Position numbers and translations under genes: made by a program | Notes under the pieces: generated by a model | Seen by the model: only the letters and a program-made list of their open reading frames with translations | What the model was told of the DNA's origin: nothing | Databases searched by the model: none | Assembly (NCBI RefSeq): GCF_004346185.1 | Contig: NZ_SMAI01000002.1 | Span: 62,001-126,000 of the forward strand | Length of the DNA stretch: 64,000 nt | Direction: 5' to 3' | DNA from: Aquabacter spiritensis | Lineage (GTDB): Bacteria; Pseudomonadota; Alphaproteobacteria; Rhizobiales; Xanthobacteraceae | In this document: piece by piece, positions 8,914 to 17,348 of the stretch | How the letters are laid out: each line of letters begins with the position of its first letter | Numbering within the stretch: the first letter of the stretch is position 1

Positions 8914-9798
8914 ATGATCGCCCCGCCGCGCGCCGCGCCCGGCCTCGATGCGACACCGGGCCTGATCGCCCTGTTCTGCATCCTCTGGAGCTCCGCCTTC
9001 GCCGTCGGCAAGGTGGCGCTGGCGGATTGTCCGCCATTGCTGCTGCTGGGATTGCGCTTCCTGGTCGCTGCTCTGGTGCTCGGCGGCCTTTGCATGGCGC
9101 TCGGACGGTGGCGCCGCCTCTCGCGGCGGGACGCGGGTGTGCTGGTCCTCGCCGGGCTGCTGAACAACGGCCTCTATCTCGGCCTCAGCTTCACCGGAAT
9201 GACGCAGGTGTCCTCTGGCTTCACAGCCGTGATCATCTCGGCCAATCCGCTCCTGACGGCGCTCCTGGCGGGTCCCGTGCTCGGCGAAAGGCTGAACCGG
9301 CGCAAGGCGCTCGGTCTCGTTCTCGGCTTCATCGGCGTGGTCGTGGTCCTGCGTTCGCGGATCGGGGGCGGGCACGAGGCGGTGGCCGGAACCTTGCTGG
9401 TGCTCGCCGGCCTGTTCGCGCTGACCGCCGGGACGCTGGTCTATAAGCGCCTGCCGACCGCGTCGGATCTCTGGCAGGGTACGGCGATCCAGCTTCTCGC
9501 GGGGTCCCTGGCTTTGCTGCCTGTGGCGCTGCTCACCGAGGATGTCGGGGCTCTCCATGCCACGCCGACCTTCCTCTGGAGCTTCGCCTACATGGTCCTC
9601 GGCGTCTCCATGGGCGGTTATGGCCTTTGGTATTTCATCCTCGGCCGATCGAGCGCGACGGAGGCTACGGCCCTTCACTTCCTCATGCCGCCGCTCGGGC
9701 TGATGTTCGGCTGGCTGATCCTGGGTGAGACGGTGCCGCTCCTCGATTTGGTCGGCATCGTGCCGATCGCCGCCGGGATCTGGCTGGTCACCCGCTGA
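8914..9798 (+). CDS. EamA/DMT-family transporter, putative exporter
   Basis: 294 residues with ten hydrophobic helices in two EamA repeats (ALFCILWSSAFAVGKVAL opens the first; GTLLVLAGLFALTAGTLVYK the second). Family members export amino acids and other metabolites across the inner membrane. The ATG at 8914 is preferred to an upstream GTG (8830) and ATG (8866) because AAGGAG lies 8 bp before it. Probably controlled by the divergent LysR. The last 11 bp overlap the end of the convergent rluA-type gene. Confidence 0.88.
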   Translation: MIAPPRAAPGLDATPGLIALFCILWSSAFAVGKVALADCPPLLLLGLRFLVAALVLGGLCMALGRWRRLSRRDAGVLVLAGLLNNGLYLGLSFTGMTQVSSGFTAVIISANPLLTALLAGPVLGERLNRRKALGLVLGFIGVVVVLRSRIGGGHEAVAGTLLVLAGLFALTAGTLVYKRLPTASDLWQGTAIQLLAGSLALLPVALLTEDVGALHATPTFLWSFAYMVLGVSMGGYGLWYFILGRSSATEATALHFLMPPLGLMFGWLILGETVPLLDLVGIVPIAAGIWLVTR

Positions 9799-10543
9799 AC
9801 GCCACGTCAGCCGCGGCTTCCAGGGAAGCGACATCGCCGTCGAGCGCGCCGATCGTCTCGGCCAGATGTGCGGGAAAGGGCGCGGCGACGGTCAAGGGCC
9901 CACCGCTCCGCGTCACCGGCAGGACGACCCGGCGGGAATGCAGATGCAGCATCGGGCCGCCCGGCAGCCGGGAGGCCCCGCCATAGATCGCATCGCCGAG
10001 AATAGGACAGCCGAGATAAGCGAGGTGGGCGCGCAATTGGTGGGTGCGCCCGGTCAGGGGCGACAGCGCGATCACCGCCAGCCCCTCCGCCCGCAGCAGG
10101 ACCTGCCAGTCGGTCACGGCTTCGAGCGCCCCGGGGCTTCCCGGCGGGACAGCCTGCATCCACCAGCCGCGATGCGGGGAGCGTTTGGCGAGCGGCTGAT
10201 CGATGCGACCCGCCGGACCCTCCGGCGCGCCGCGGGTGACCGCGACGTAAGTCTTGCCGACGCGCCCCTCCGCAAACAGCTTGTTCAAAAGGGCGATCGC
10301 CTTTGGATGGCGGCCGAGCACCAGACAGCCCGACGTGTCCTTGTCCAGCCGATGCGCGAGTTCCGGCCGGCGCGGCAGACCGAAGCGCAGCGCGTCGAGG
10401 TGATCATGCAGTGTCGTGCCGCCCTTGGGGCCAGGATGGACCGGCAACCCCGCGGGCTTGTCGAGCACGAGCACCATCCCGTCGCGATGCAGAACGCGCG
10501 CGGCAATGAGATCAGAGGAGGCCGTGATGGCGGAAGGCGTCAT
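9788..10543 (-). CDS. RluA-family RNA pseudouridine synthase
   Basis: Isomerises uridine to pseudouridine in rRNA or tRNA. 251 residues consisting of the catalytic domain only, with no S4 domain. The motif RLDKDTSG is at 65-72, Asp67 being the nucleophile position, and LTGRTHQLRAHLAYLGCPILGD further on is the family signature. The only ATG that keeps the N terminus in family range is at 10543, which lies inside the macro-domain gene and gives a 32-bp overlap. A later start is possible. Target site not predictable. Confidence 0.9.
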   Translation of the reverse strand: MTPSAITASSDLIAARVLHRDGMVLVLDKPAGLPVHPGPKGGTTLHDHLDALRFGLPRRPELAHRLDKDTSGCLVLGRHPKAIALLNKLFAEGRVGKTYVAVTRGAPEGPAGRIDQPLAKRSPHRGWWMQAVPPGSPGALEAVTDWQVLLRAEGLAVIALSPLTGRTHQLRAHLAYLGCPILGDAIYGGASRLPGGPMLHLHSRRVVLPVTRSGGPLTVAAPFPAHLAETIGALDGDVASLEAAADVAFSG

Positions 10544-11066
10544 GATGATGGGCGGCGGAGCCTTCGGAGAAGCAGCAGAAGACCACATGCGACAGGCTGC
10601 CGTGCGCGTCCAGCGCTTCCAGCACCGCGCCCACTGCGAGCGGCGCCGCGCGCGCAGCCGGAAATCCGTAAATGCCCGTCGAGATGGCGGGAAAGGCGAT
10701 CGACTTGAGCCCGTGTTCCGCGGCCAGCACAATTGCGCGCCGGTAGCAGGCGGACAGGAGCGCGTCCTCGTCCGCTCCACCGCCCCGCCAGACCGGACCG
10801 ACGGCGTGAATGACGTGGCGCGCCGGCAGCCCATAGCCGAGCGTCATCTTGGCGTCGCCCGTTTCACATCCGCCGAACGCCCGGCATTCGGTGAGCAGGC
10901 CCGGCCCGGCGGCGCGGTGGATCGCGCCGTCCACGCCGCCGCCGCCGCGCAACGTCGCGTTCGCGGCATTCACAATGGCATCGAGCGCGAGGCGCGTGAT
11001 GTCGCCGACCACGATGTCGAGCTGGGCGTCCTTTCGGCGGGCGCTGTGGCGGGTGGCCATGCTCAT
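10512..11066 (-). CDS. Macro-domain protein, O-acetyl-ADP-ribose deacetylase-like
   Basis: 184 residues with a MacroD/YmdB-type macro domain covering almost all of the protein. DIVVGDITRLALDAIVNAAN, then GGGGVDGAIHRAAG (ADP-ribose loop), VIHAVGP and FPAISTGIYGFP are the diagnostic motifs in the right order. Family members remove ADP-ribose or hydrolyse O-acetyl-ADP-ribose. Start at 11066 is chosen for the GAGAGG ribosome site 5 bp before; a second ATG two codons later is possible. The 3' end overlaps the pseudouridine synthase start. Confidence 0.93.
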   Translation of the reverse strand: MSMATRHSARRKDAQLDIVVGDITRLALDAIVNAANATLRGGGGVDGAIHRAAGPGLLTECRAFGGCETGDAKMTLGYGLPARHVIHAVGPVWRGGGADEDALLSACYRRAIVLAAEHGLKSIAFPAISTGIYGFPAARAAPLAVGAVLEALDAHGSLSHVVFCCFSEGSAAHHHDAFRHHGLL

Positions 11067-11193
11067 GGGCCTCTCAGGGATACCGCGGCGGCGGCGGTCT
11101 CGGAACTGTGATCCCGAGGCGGTCGCGGTTCGCCGTAAGGGAAGAGCGAGTTTATGAATTCGGCTTCGCCCTGTCATCGTTCCGGACCCTGGC

Positions 11194-11949
11194 TTGATCC
11201 GTGTGCTGAAGATCGCCGCCGTCGGCTTCGTCCTGTTCTACCTCTTGCCGATCGGTCTTGCCGGCGCGCTCTGGCTGACGGGCGATGCGCCGCGCGACTG
11301 GCGGGCGGCCGACCGCGGCAGCGCCGGCCTCTTGCCGCCGGCCGAGGTGCACCCCGGGGCGGTGGTGCGGGTCTTTGCCGCCCGGACCGTCCGCTGGCGC
11401 GGCATCTTCGCCGTCCATAGCTGGATCGTGTTGAAGGAAGCCGGCGCCGCGCGCTACGAGCGTTACGATTACACGGCCTGGGGCGAGCCGATCCGGGTGA
11501 ATGGCTTCGAGGCAGACGGCCGTTGGTTCGGTCAGGTTCCCGAGCTGGTCTACGCCGCGGACGACGAAGCGGCCGCCCGCCTGATCCCGGGCATCCGCGC
11601 GGCGATCCGAAGCTATGGACCGCGGCAGCTGGGCGATTACGCGGCGTGGCCGGGGCCCAATTCCAACACCTTCGTCGCGTCGGTCCTCGCGGCATTGCCC
11701 GCCACCGACGCCGTTCTGCCGCCCACTGCGATCGGCAAGGATTACCCGGTCGATGGGCGCTGGATTGCTCGCACCCCCTCCGGCACCGGCATCCGGGTGA
11801 CGCTGGGCGGGTATCTCGGCTTGACCGCCGGCTGGGTGGAGGGGCTCGAACTGAACATTCTCGGGGCGGTGGCCGGGCTCGACCTGCGCCGCCCGGCGCT
11901 GAAGCTGCCGGCGATCGGGCGCGTCGGCATGGCGGCGGTCGACGGCTGA
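11194..11949 (+). CDS. DUF3750 family protein
   Basis: 251 residues with an N-terminal membrane helix (IAAVGFVLFYLLPIGLAGALWL) and a long soluble part with AVHSWIVLKEAGAARYERYD and GPNSNTFVASVLAALP, typical of DUF3750. The Cys/Ser, His and Asn arrangement recalls NlpC/P60-like or LRAT-like folds, but that is inference. It has no ATG at the start; TTG at 11194 or GTG at 11203 is used. It is convergent with the patatin gene, 8 bp away. Function unknown. Confidence 0.82.
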   Translation: MIRVLKIAAVGFVLFYLLPIGLAGALWLTGDAPRDWRAADRGSAGLLPPAEVHPGAVVRVFAARTVRWRGIFAVHSWIVLKEAGAARYERYDYTAWGEPIRVNGFEADGRWFGQVPELVYAADDEAAARLIPGIRAAIRSYGPRQLGDYAAWPGPNSNTFVASVLAALPATDAVLPPTAIGKDYPVDGRWIARTPSGTGIRVTLGGYLGLTAGWVEGLELNILGAVAGLDLRRPALKLPAIGRVGMAAVDG

Positions 11950-11957
11950 GCCGTTGT

Positions 11958-12998
11958 TCAGTCCGAGAGTTCGAGCCGGAGGTCGAGGGTCGAGCGGTGG
12001 CCGACATCGCCGGCGTGCTTCGAGACGAAGGCATCCGCCGCGGCGCGGCCGAGATCCCGCAAATGCTGGAGGAACGCCCATTCGGCGTTGAGCTTGGAGG
12101 ACAGATCGAGGTCGGAGAGCTGGTCCGCCCCGCCGATCCGGTGCAGGCGCACGCGGCGGAACCCCGATGTGCCGAGCGTCCAGCGCGTGAGCAGGCCCTG
12201 ATCGATCAGCTTCGTCACCTGATCGATGGCCCGCAGCTGCGCCAGAAGCGATGCATTGAAAGTGATCTCGTTGATTCGGTTCTGGATGTCGGCCGCCGAA
12301 CGCGGCGTTTCCTCGCGCAGGATGGGATTGATCTGTACCAGGACGATATCGTCCGCTTCGACATGCTCGTAAAGCGGGAACAGCGGCGGATTGCCCATAT
12401 AGCCCCCGTCCCAATAGGGCACCCCGTCGATTTCGACCGCCTGGAACAACAGGGGCAGGCAGGCCGAGGCCATCACCGCGTCGGCGGTCATCTCCTCATG
12501 GCCGAAGATCCGGGCGCGTCCGGTATGGACGTTGGTCGCGGACACGAAGACCTTGACGTCGGAGCCGCGGATCGCCGCGAAATCGACATGGGCGTCGAGG
12601 ATTTCGCGCAGAGGATTGATGTTCAGGGGATTGAAGTCGTAGGGCGACAGGAAGCGCGTCGCCACTTCAAAGGCGATATAGGCCGGATTCTTGGCGAGCG
12701 ACCAATTGCCGAGCAGCCGGTCGAAGGCGGTCCGCTGGAGCGGCGAGAGCCGCCCGTCGCGCGACACGTCACGCCAGAAATTCGCCAAGGCGGCCCGGGC
12801 GGAAGCGGGGCCACCGGCCGCGAGGCCGGAGGCCATCACCACGGCATTCATCGCCCCGGCGCTGGTTCCCGTAATGCCGGCGATGGCGAACCGTTCCTCC
12901 TCCAGGAGGCGGTCCACCACGCCCCAGGTGAAGGCGCCGTGCGCGCCGCCGCCCTGGAGCGCGAGAGAGATGGGCTTGATGGCGTCTGCGCGGGCCAT
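11958..12998 (-). CDS. Patatin-like phospholipase
   Basis: Acyl hydrolase of 346 residues using a Ser-Asp dyad. The oxyanion loop is QGGGAHG (15-21), the nucleophile is Ser46 in GTSAG, and the catalytic Asp197 is in DGG. No signal peptide, so cytoplasmic or membrane-associated. The start is at 12998 with a GGAGGG ribosome site; the GTG one codon earlier is less likely. It lies 13 bp after hydroxybutyrate dehydrogenase. The same pairing recurs in other proteobacteria that store polyhydroxybutyrate, so a role in lipid or PHB turnover is plausible, though unproven. Confidence 0.92.
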   Translation of the reverse strand: MARADAIKPISLALQGGGAHGAFTWGVVDRLLEEERFAIAGITGTSAGAMNAVVMASGLAAGGPASARAALANFWRDVSRDGRLSPLQRTAFDRLLGNWSLAKNPAYIAFEVATRFLSPYDFNPLNINPLREILDAHVDFAAIRGSDVKVFVSATNVHTGRARIFGHEEMTADAVMASACLPLLFQAVEIDGVPYWDGGYMGNPPLFPLYEHVEADDIVLVQINPILREETPRSAADIQNRINEITFNASLLAQLRAIDQVTKLIDQGLLTRWTLGTSGFRRVRLHRIGGADQLSDLDLSSKLNAEWAFLQHLRDLGRAAADAFVSKHAGDVGHRSTLDLRLELSD

Positions 12999-13011
12999 CA
13001 CGCCCTCCCGG

Positions 13012-13797
13012 TCATTCCGCGGTCCAGCCGCCGTCGATCACCTGCATCGTGCCGGTGATGGAGCGCGCGCCATCCGAGGTCAGCCACATGGCGAGATCCG
13101 CCACTTCCTCGACCGTCACGAATTCCTTGGTCGGCTGGGCCGCGAGCAGGACGTCGCGCTTCACCTGTTCCTCGGTGATGCCGCGCGCCTTGGCCTGCTC
13201 GGGGATCTGGTGCTCGACCAGGGGGGTCCAGACATAGCCGGGGCAGATGGCGTTGCAGGTGATGCCGAAGGTCGCGACTTCGAGCGCGATGGTCTTGGTG
13301 AGGCCGGCAATGCCATGCTTGGCCGAGACGTAGGCCGATTTGAAGGGCGAGGCCACGAGCGCATGGGCCGAGGCGGTGTTGATGATCCGACCCCATTTGC
13401 GCGCCTTCATGCCGGGGATGGCGGCGCGGCTCGCATAGAAGGCGGCCGAGAGATTGATGGCGATGATCTGATCCCACTTCTCGATCGGGAAGTCTTCGAC
13501 CGGCGCGACATATTGGATGCCGGCATTGTTGACCAGGACATCGCAGGCGCCGAGTTCGGTCTCGGCGAGCTTCACCATCGCCTCGATCTCTTCGTGCTTC
13601 AGCATGTTGGCCGGCGAATAGAGCGCCTTCACCCCGAAATCGGTCTCGATCTTGCTGCGCTCGGTCTCGATCGCGGCGGCATCGCCGAGGCCGTTGATGA
13701 CGACGTTCGCACCGTCCTTGGCAAAGGCGCGGGCGATCGCAAGCCCGATGCCGCTGGTGGAACCCGTGACGACGGCGACTTTACCTTGCAAGGACAT
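13012..13797 (-). CDS. bdhA: 3-hydroxybutyrate dehydrogenase (SDR family)
   Basis: NAD-dependent oxidation of (R)-3-hydroxybutyrate to acetoacetate, part of PHB and ketone-body use. 261 residues. Classical SDR features: cofactor loop TGSTSGIG at 11-18, NNAG at 90-93, catalytic Ser143, Tyr156 and Lys160. The C-terminal stretch LLAAQPTKEFVTVEEVADLA, then DGGWTA, is characteristic of bacterial hydroxybutyrate dehydrogenases and separates it from general ketoreductases. First gene of a two-gene operon with the patatin-like phospholipase. Confidence 0.92.
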   Translation of the reverse strand: MSLQGKVAVVTGSTSGIGLAIARAFAKDGANVVINGLGDAAAIETERSKIETDFGVKALYSPANMLKHEEIEAMVKLAETELGACDVLVNNAGIQYVAPVEDFPIEKWDQIIAINLSAAFYASRAAIPGMKARKWGRIINTASAHALVASPFKSAYVSAKHGIAGLTKTIALEVATFGITCNAICPGYVWTPLVEHQIPEQAKARGITEEQVKRDVLLAAQPTKEFVTVEEVADLAMWLTSDGARSITGTMQVIDGGWTAE

Positions 13798-13822
13798 GAT
13801 TGGTTCCCCATAGCTTGGCGGG

Positions 13823-13842
13823 TAGGTCGTCGGAACGACCTA
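13823..13842. promoter_or_regulatory. Inverted repeat upstream of bdhA
   Basis: Perfect 8-bp arms TAGGTCGT / ACGACCTA around a 4-nt centre, 25 bp upstream of the bdhA start codon. The position in the 5' leader fits an operator or a leader hairpin. No regulator gene is adjacent. Confidence 0.4.
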
Positions 13843-13854
13843 AGCCCGGTTTAG

Positions 13855-13887
13855 CCGAGGGCTGTGACGCCTGCGTCACGCCCTCGG
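13855..13887 (-). terminator. Hairpin downstream of the collagen-like lipoprotein gene
   Basis: Long GC-rich inverted repeat, CCGAGGGC...GTGACGC against GCGTCAC...GCCCTCGG, with one bulged base and a tiny loop. It lies 54 bp after the stop of the minus-strand lipoprotein gene and before bdhA. No T tract follows, so factor-independent termination is uncertain. Confidence 0.5.
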
Positions 13888-13940
13888 TCCTGTTCGCGAC
13901 CTTGCCCCTCTCCGGGCGTCGGCGCAACGGCGACCCGCCC

Positions 13941-14429
13941 TCAGGGCTTGAGACAGACCGCGACCACTTGGCGGACCGGGCTCAAGCATTGGACCGCTGT
14001 CCCGCCATCCAGGATGGTGAAGACCGCGACATGCTGCGTTCCGCTGTCCGGATTGACGCAATAGCCGCCGATGATCTGCTCGCCGGTCTGGCAAGCGCTG
14101 GAACAGCCGCCGCCCGGGCAATCCTGGGCGCGCAGAGTGACCTGTGCGGACGCGGGACCCGTCGCGCCGACCGGACCCGCCGGACCTGCAGGGCCAGCCG
14201 GACCGGCCGGGCCGATCGGTCCTGAAGGTCCAGCCGGACCCGCCGGTCCCGCAGCCCCCACCGGTCCTGCCGGGCCCGCGGGACCCGCCGGTCCGGTCGG
14301 GCCTGCTGGGCCTGCCGGACCCGCGGCACCGACCTCGCCTTTCGGCCCCGCCGGCCCGGCCGGGCCCTCGAAGCATCCCGCCAAAGGCAAAGCCAGCGCC
14401 GCCAGCAACGCCACCCTCAACATCCGCAT
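13941..14429 (-). CDS. Collagen-like lipoprotein
   Basis: 162-residue predicted lipoprotein. The signal peptide ends in the lipobox LPLAGC with Cys19 as the lipidation site. Residues 22-93 are 24 uninterrupted Gly-X-Y triplets, mostly Gly-Pro-Ala, and should form a collagen-type triple helix. Residues 94-162 are a small Cys-rich domain with six Cys ([18 protein letters not shown], then [27 protein letters not shown]), perhaps a trimerising or ligand-binding head held by disulfides. The start at 14429 has a GGGAGGG ribosome site 5 bp before. It stands alone and is divergent from the Fur-type gene. Surface display or adhesion is inferred only from architecture. Confidence 0.85.
   Translation of the reverse strand: MRMLRVALLAALALPLAGCFEGPAGPAGPKGEVGAAGPAGPAGPTGPAGPAGPAGPVGAAGPAGPAGPSGPIGPAGPAGPAGPAGPVGATGPASAQVTLRAQDCPGGGCSSACQTGEQIIGGYCVNPDSGTQHVAVFTILDGGTAVQCLSPVRQVVAVCLKP
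14151..14366 (-). repeat. Gly-Pro-Ala codon repeat tract
   Basis: A 216-bp tract of 9-bp GGN-CCN-GCN units encoding the collagen-like segment. Because GGN-CCN-GCN read on the other strand is again GCN-GGN-CCN, the plus strand also has an open Gly-Pro-Ala frame here. Tracts of this kind can change length by slippage or recombination. Confidence 0.85.
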
Positions 14430-14594
14430 GATTACCCTCCCAGCCTCAAAGAACGGTCGCATCCTGCAATGACGCCGCCCCCGCAACAAGCCGAACCGGC
14501 GGTGGCAGGATAACGTTCGGCCTCTGTTGCGCGTAACGCCCGGTTTTCGGCGCATCGGCTGGAAAGCGCGCGCCGAAGTCCCTACATTGGCACC

Positions 14595-15110
14595 ATGCCC
14601 AACGTGACCCCAGATCCCGCACCGGCCGCGCACGATCACGACCATGCGCAATGTGTCGCGGGAGCGGTCGAACGCGTCGAGCGGCGCTGCGCGGAGCGGG
14701 GGCTGCGGCTCACGCCCCTGCGTCGGCGCGTGATGGAAGCTCTGGCCGAGAGCCATGTGCCGCTCGGCGCCTACGAATTGGTCGAGCGGCTGGCCACCAG
14801 CGGCGAACGCCCGCCGCCGATGTCGGTTTATCGGGTGCTGGATTTCCTGGTCTCCGAGGGACTCGCGCACCGCATCGAGAGCCGCAATGCATTCCTCGCC
14901 TGCGGCCATGCCCACGAGACCGGAGAGGTCGCCCTGTTCCTCATCTGCGAGCGGTGTGGGGCGACCCGGGAAGTGGCGTCTCACGCGCTTGGACGCGATC
15001 TCGCCTGGGCGGCGCGCGCGGCCGGCTTCGAGCCGCGCCAAAGGGTGCTCGAACTCGCCGGGCTTTGCGCCCACTGCCGTGGTGCGGCACCGGCCGATGG
15101 GCACGATTGA
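14595..15110 (+). CDS. zur: Fur-family metal regulator, Zur-like
   Basis: 171 residues. N-terminal His-rich tail (HDHDH), winged helix ([40 protein letters not shown]) and a C-terminal dimerisation domain. Two CxxC pairs, C118/C121 (LICERCG) and C158/C161 (LCAHC), form a structural zinc site. The ACGHAH segment around 102-106 supplies regulatory metal ligands as in Zur. Zur assignment is favoured over Fur or PerR by the overall motif pattern, but the metal is not proven by sequence. The neighbour 57 bp downstream is ispG. Confidence 0.85.
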   Translation: MPNVTPDPAPAAHDHDHAQCVAGAVERVERRCAERGLRLTPLRRRVMEALAESHVPLGAYELVERLATSGERPPPMSVYRVLDFLVSEGLAHRIESRNAFLACGHAHETGEVALFLICERCGATREVASHALGRDLAWAARAAGFEPRQRVLELAGLCAHCRGAAPADGHD

Positions 15111-15167
15111 CGCGGGCGGCGTCGCGTCCTACGCCTGCGCCGACCCCCCGGGAAGCCGGAGATGAGC

Positions 15168-16448
15168 ATGACGAGCGTGGTTCCAGACGAACTCCTGGAA
15201 GCCGGACCGGCCCTGCGCAAGCCCACCGTCGGCGTGCCCGTCGGGCGTGTCTTGGTCGGCGGCGGGGCGCCGGTCGTGGTTCAGTCCATGACCAATACCG
15301 ACACTGCCGACATTGACGGCACGGTCCGCCAAGTGGCCGCGCTCGCCAAAGCGGGCTCTGAGATCGTCCGCATTACGGTGGACCGCGACGCGGCCGCCGC
15401 CGCTGTGCCGCACATCAAGGACAAGCTGCTGCGGATGGGGATCGACGCGCCGTTGGTGGGCGACTTCCACTATATCGGCCACACCCTCCTTGCCGATCAC
15501 CCGGCCTGCGCCGAGGCGCTGGACAAATACCGCATCAATCCCGGAAATGTCGGGTTCGGCGACAAGAAGGACCGCCAGTTCGCCGCCATCGTCGAGACTG
15601 CCATCCGCTACGACAAGCCGGTGCGGATCGGCGCGAACTGGGGCTCCCTCGACAACGAACTTCTCACGCGCCTAATGGACGAAAATGCCCGGCTGCCGCG
15701 CCCCGCCGAGGCGCGTGCGGTGACGCGCGAAGCACTGGTCCGCTCGGCGCTCCTGTCCGCGGGGCTCGCGGAGGAGATCGGCCTTCCGCGCACGCGCATC
15801 ATTCTCTCAGCCAAAGTCTCGGCCGTGCAGGATCTGATCGCGGTCTATTCCGAACTCTCGCGCCGCTCGGATTATGCGCTGCATCTCGGCCTCACCGAAG
15901 CGGGCATGGGCTCGAAGGGCATCGTCGCCTCGACTGCCGCGATGGGCGTGGTCCTGCAGGCCGGCATCGGCGACACGATCCGCGTCTCGCTCACCCCGGA
16001 GCCGAACGGCGATCGCACCCGCGAGGTGCAGGTGGCGCAGGAAATCCTCCAGACCATGGGATTGCGCACCTTCGTTCCTTTGGTCGCGGCCTGCCCCGGC
16101 TGCGGACGCACCACCTCGACCGTGTTCCAGGAGCTTGCCCAGAGCGTGCAGGACATGATCCGCACGCGCATGCCGGAATGGAAGAAGTCCTATCCTGGCG
16201 TGGAGGCGCTGAACGTTGCGGTGATGGGGTGCATCGTGAATGGGCCGGGGGAGAGCAAGCATGCCGATATCGGCATTTCGCTGCCCGGGACCGGCGAAAG
16301 CCCCTCCGCGCCTGTCTTCATGGACGGCAAGAAGGTCGCGACGCTGCGCGGACCCAACATCCAGGAGGATTTCCGGGTGATGGTCGAGGACTATGTCGCC
16401 CGGCGCTTCGGATTGGCTCGCCCGGCGCCGGCTGACGCTGCGGAATAA
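15168..16448 (+). CDS. ispG: 4-hydroxy-3-methylbut-2-en-1-yl diphosphate synthase (flavodoxin), IspG/GcpE
   Basis: Penultimate step of the MEP isoprenoid pathway: reductive conversion of the cyclic diphosphate MEcPP to HMBPP with a [4Fe-4S] cluster. The three cluster Cys are present in CPGCGRT (309 and 312) and [10 protein letters not shown] (355), where a Glu completes the ligand set. The TIM-barrel part starts with [19 protein letters not shown]. The ATG at 15168 is preferred because GGAG is 6 bp before it; another ATG two codons upstream (15162) has no space for that site. It carries the roughly 50-residue insertion-free bacterial form. Confidence 0.96.
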   Translation: MTSVVPDELLEAGPALRKPTVGVPVGRVLVGGGAPVVVQSMTNTDTADIDGTVRQVAALAKAGSEIVRITVDRDAAAAAVPHIKDKLLRMGIDAPLVGDFHYIGHTLLADHPACAEALDKYRINPGNVGFGDKKDRQFAAIVETAIRYDKPVRIGANWGSLDNELLTRLMDENARLPRPAEARAVTREALVRSALLSAGLAEEIGLPRTRIILSAKVSAVQDLIAVYSELSRRSDYALHLGLTEAGMGSKGIVASTAAMGVVLQAGIGDTIRVSLTPEPNGDRTREVQVAQEILQTMGLRTFVPLVAACPGCGRTTSTVFQELAQSVQDMIRTRMPEWKKSYPGVEALNVAVMGCIVNGPGESKHADIGISLPGTGESPSAPVFMDGKKVATLRGPNIQEDFRVMVEDYVARRFGLARPAPADAAE

Positions 16449-16507
16449 CGCCATTCTCCTGCCAGACGGGGCTGGCATCAAGCTGCGGTCAACGGAGATC
16501 GCCGCTT

Positions 16508-17203
16508 ATGATGTGTTGTCGACTTTTCTCCCGCTTGCCGTCCGCGGAGCGCACCCGTCCCGCGAAGGGGCATGCGGCATCCGCCGCCCTCGGCGCGATC
16601 GCGGCGCTCGCTTTGCCGTTCGCCGCCATCCCGCCGCTGTCCGCGCAAGAAGCTCCCGAACAGGAGGCGACCAGCACGAGCTCCGCACAGGTGCGCGCAG
16701 GGACCTATGCCGCCGATCCCGCCCACACCCGCATCACGTGGAGCGTCAGTCATCTCGGCTTCTCGACCTATAGCGGCCTTCTTCCGGCGGTTGAGGGCAC
16801 ATTGGTTCTGGACGAGGACGATACCGACAAGAGCCGCGTCGAGGTGACGGTGCCGGTGGCGCGCGCGGGAACGCTCGATCCGGAACTCGACGCCCATTTG
16901 AAGACGTCCGACTTCTTCGACAGCGCCAAATATCCGACCGCGACCTTCAGATCGACACGTATCGAGGCGGCGGGCCGGACCGCGCGCATCACCGGTGACC
17001 TGACCCTGCGCGGCGTCACCCGGCCGGTCACCTTGGACGTGACGTTCCGTCGGGCGGGTCCGCGGCCGACCGACAAGGCCTATGCGGTCGGCTTCGATGC
17101 CACAGCGACGATCAAACGCTCCGATTTCGGCATGACGGCTTTCCTGCCGCTCGTCGGGGACGCGGTCGATCTGCGTATAGAGGCTGAATTCCTCGCGAAA
17201 TAA
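16508..17203 (+). CDS. YceI-family periplasmic lipid-binding protein
   Basis: 231 residues. A long basic N-region (about 20 residues) precedes a hydrophobic core (ALGAIAALALPFAAIPPLSA) with a likely signal peptidase cut near SAQ-EA. Residues about 65-230 form the YceI lipocalin-like barrel: YAADPAHTRITWSVSHLGFS, DAHLKTSDFFDSAKYPTATF, GDLTLRGVTRPVTLDVTF and SDFGMTAFLPLVGDAVDLRI. Members bind polyisoprenoids, so placement 60 bp after the isoprenoid gene ispG is suggestive, but not proof of a functional link. Confidence 0.9.
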   Translation: MMCCRLFSRLPSAERTRPAKGHAASAALGAIAALALPFAAIPPLSAQEAPEQEATSTSSAQVRAGTYAADPAHTRITWSVSHLGFSTYSGLLPAVEGTLVLDEDDTDKSRVEVTVPVARAGTLDPELDAHLKTSDFFDSAKYPTATFRSTRIEAAGRTARITGDLTLRGVTRPVTLDVTFRRAGPRPTDKAYAVGFDATATIKRSDFGMTAFLPLVGDAVDLRIEAEFLAK

Positions 17204-17348
17204 CGTCGGTTTTCGCCGCCGGCGTGGTTTTCTCACCGGATTTTGCACGCGCCGGCCCCTCCCGGCCTTGTTTCTGCCGTCGCCTCAAGGGTGATTATCG
17301 GCTATGGCGCTTTTCATTCTTCCCCTGCCGCCGTTTCGGAGCCCCGCA

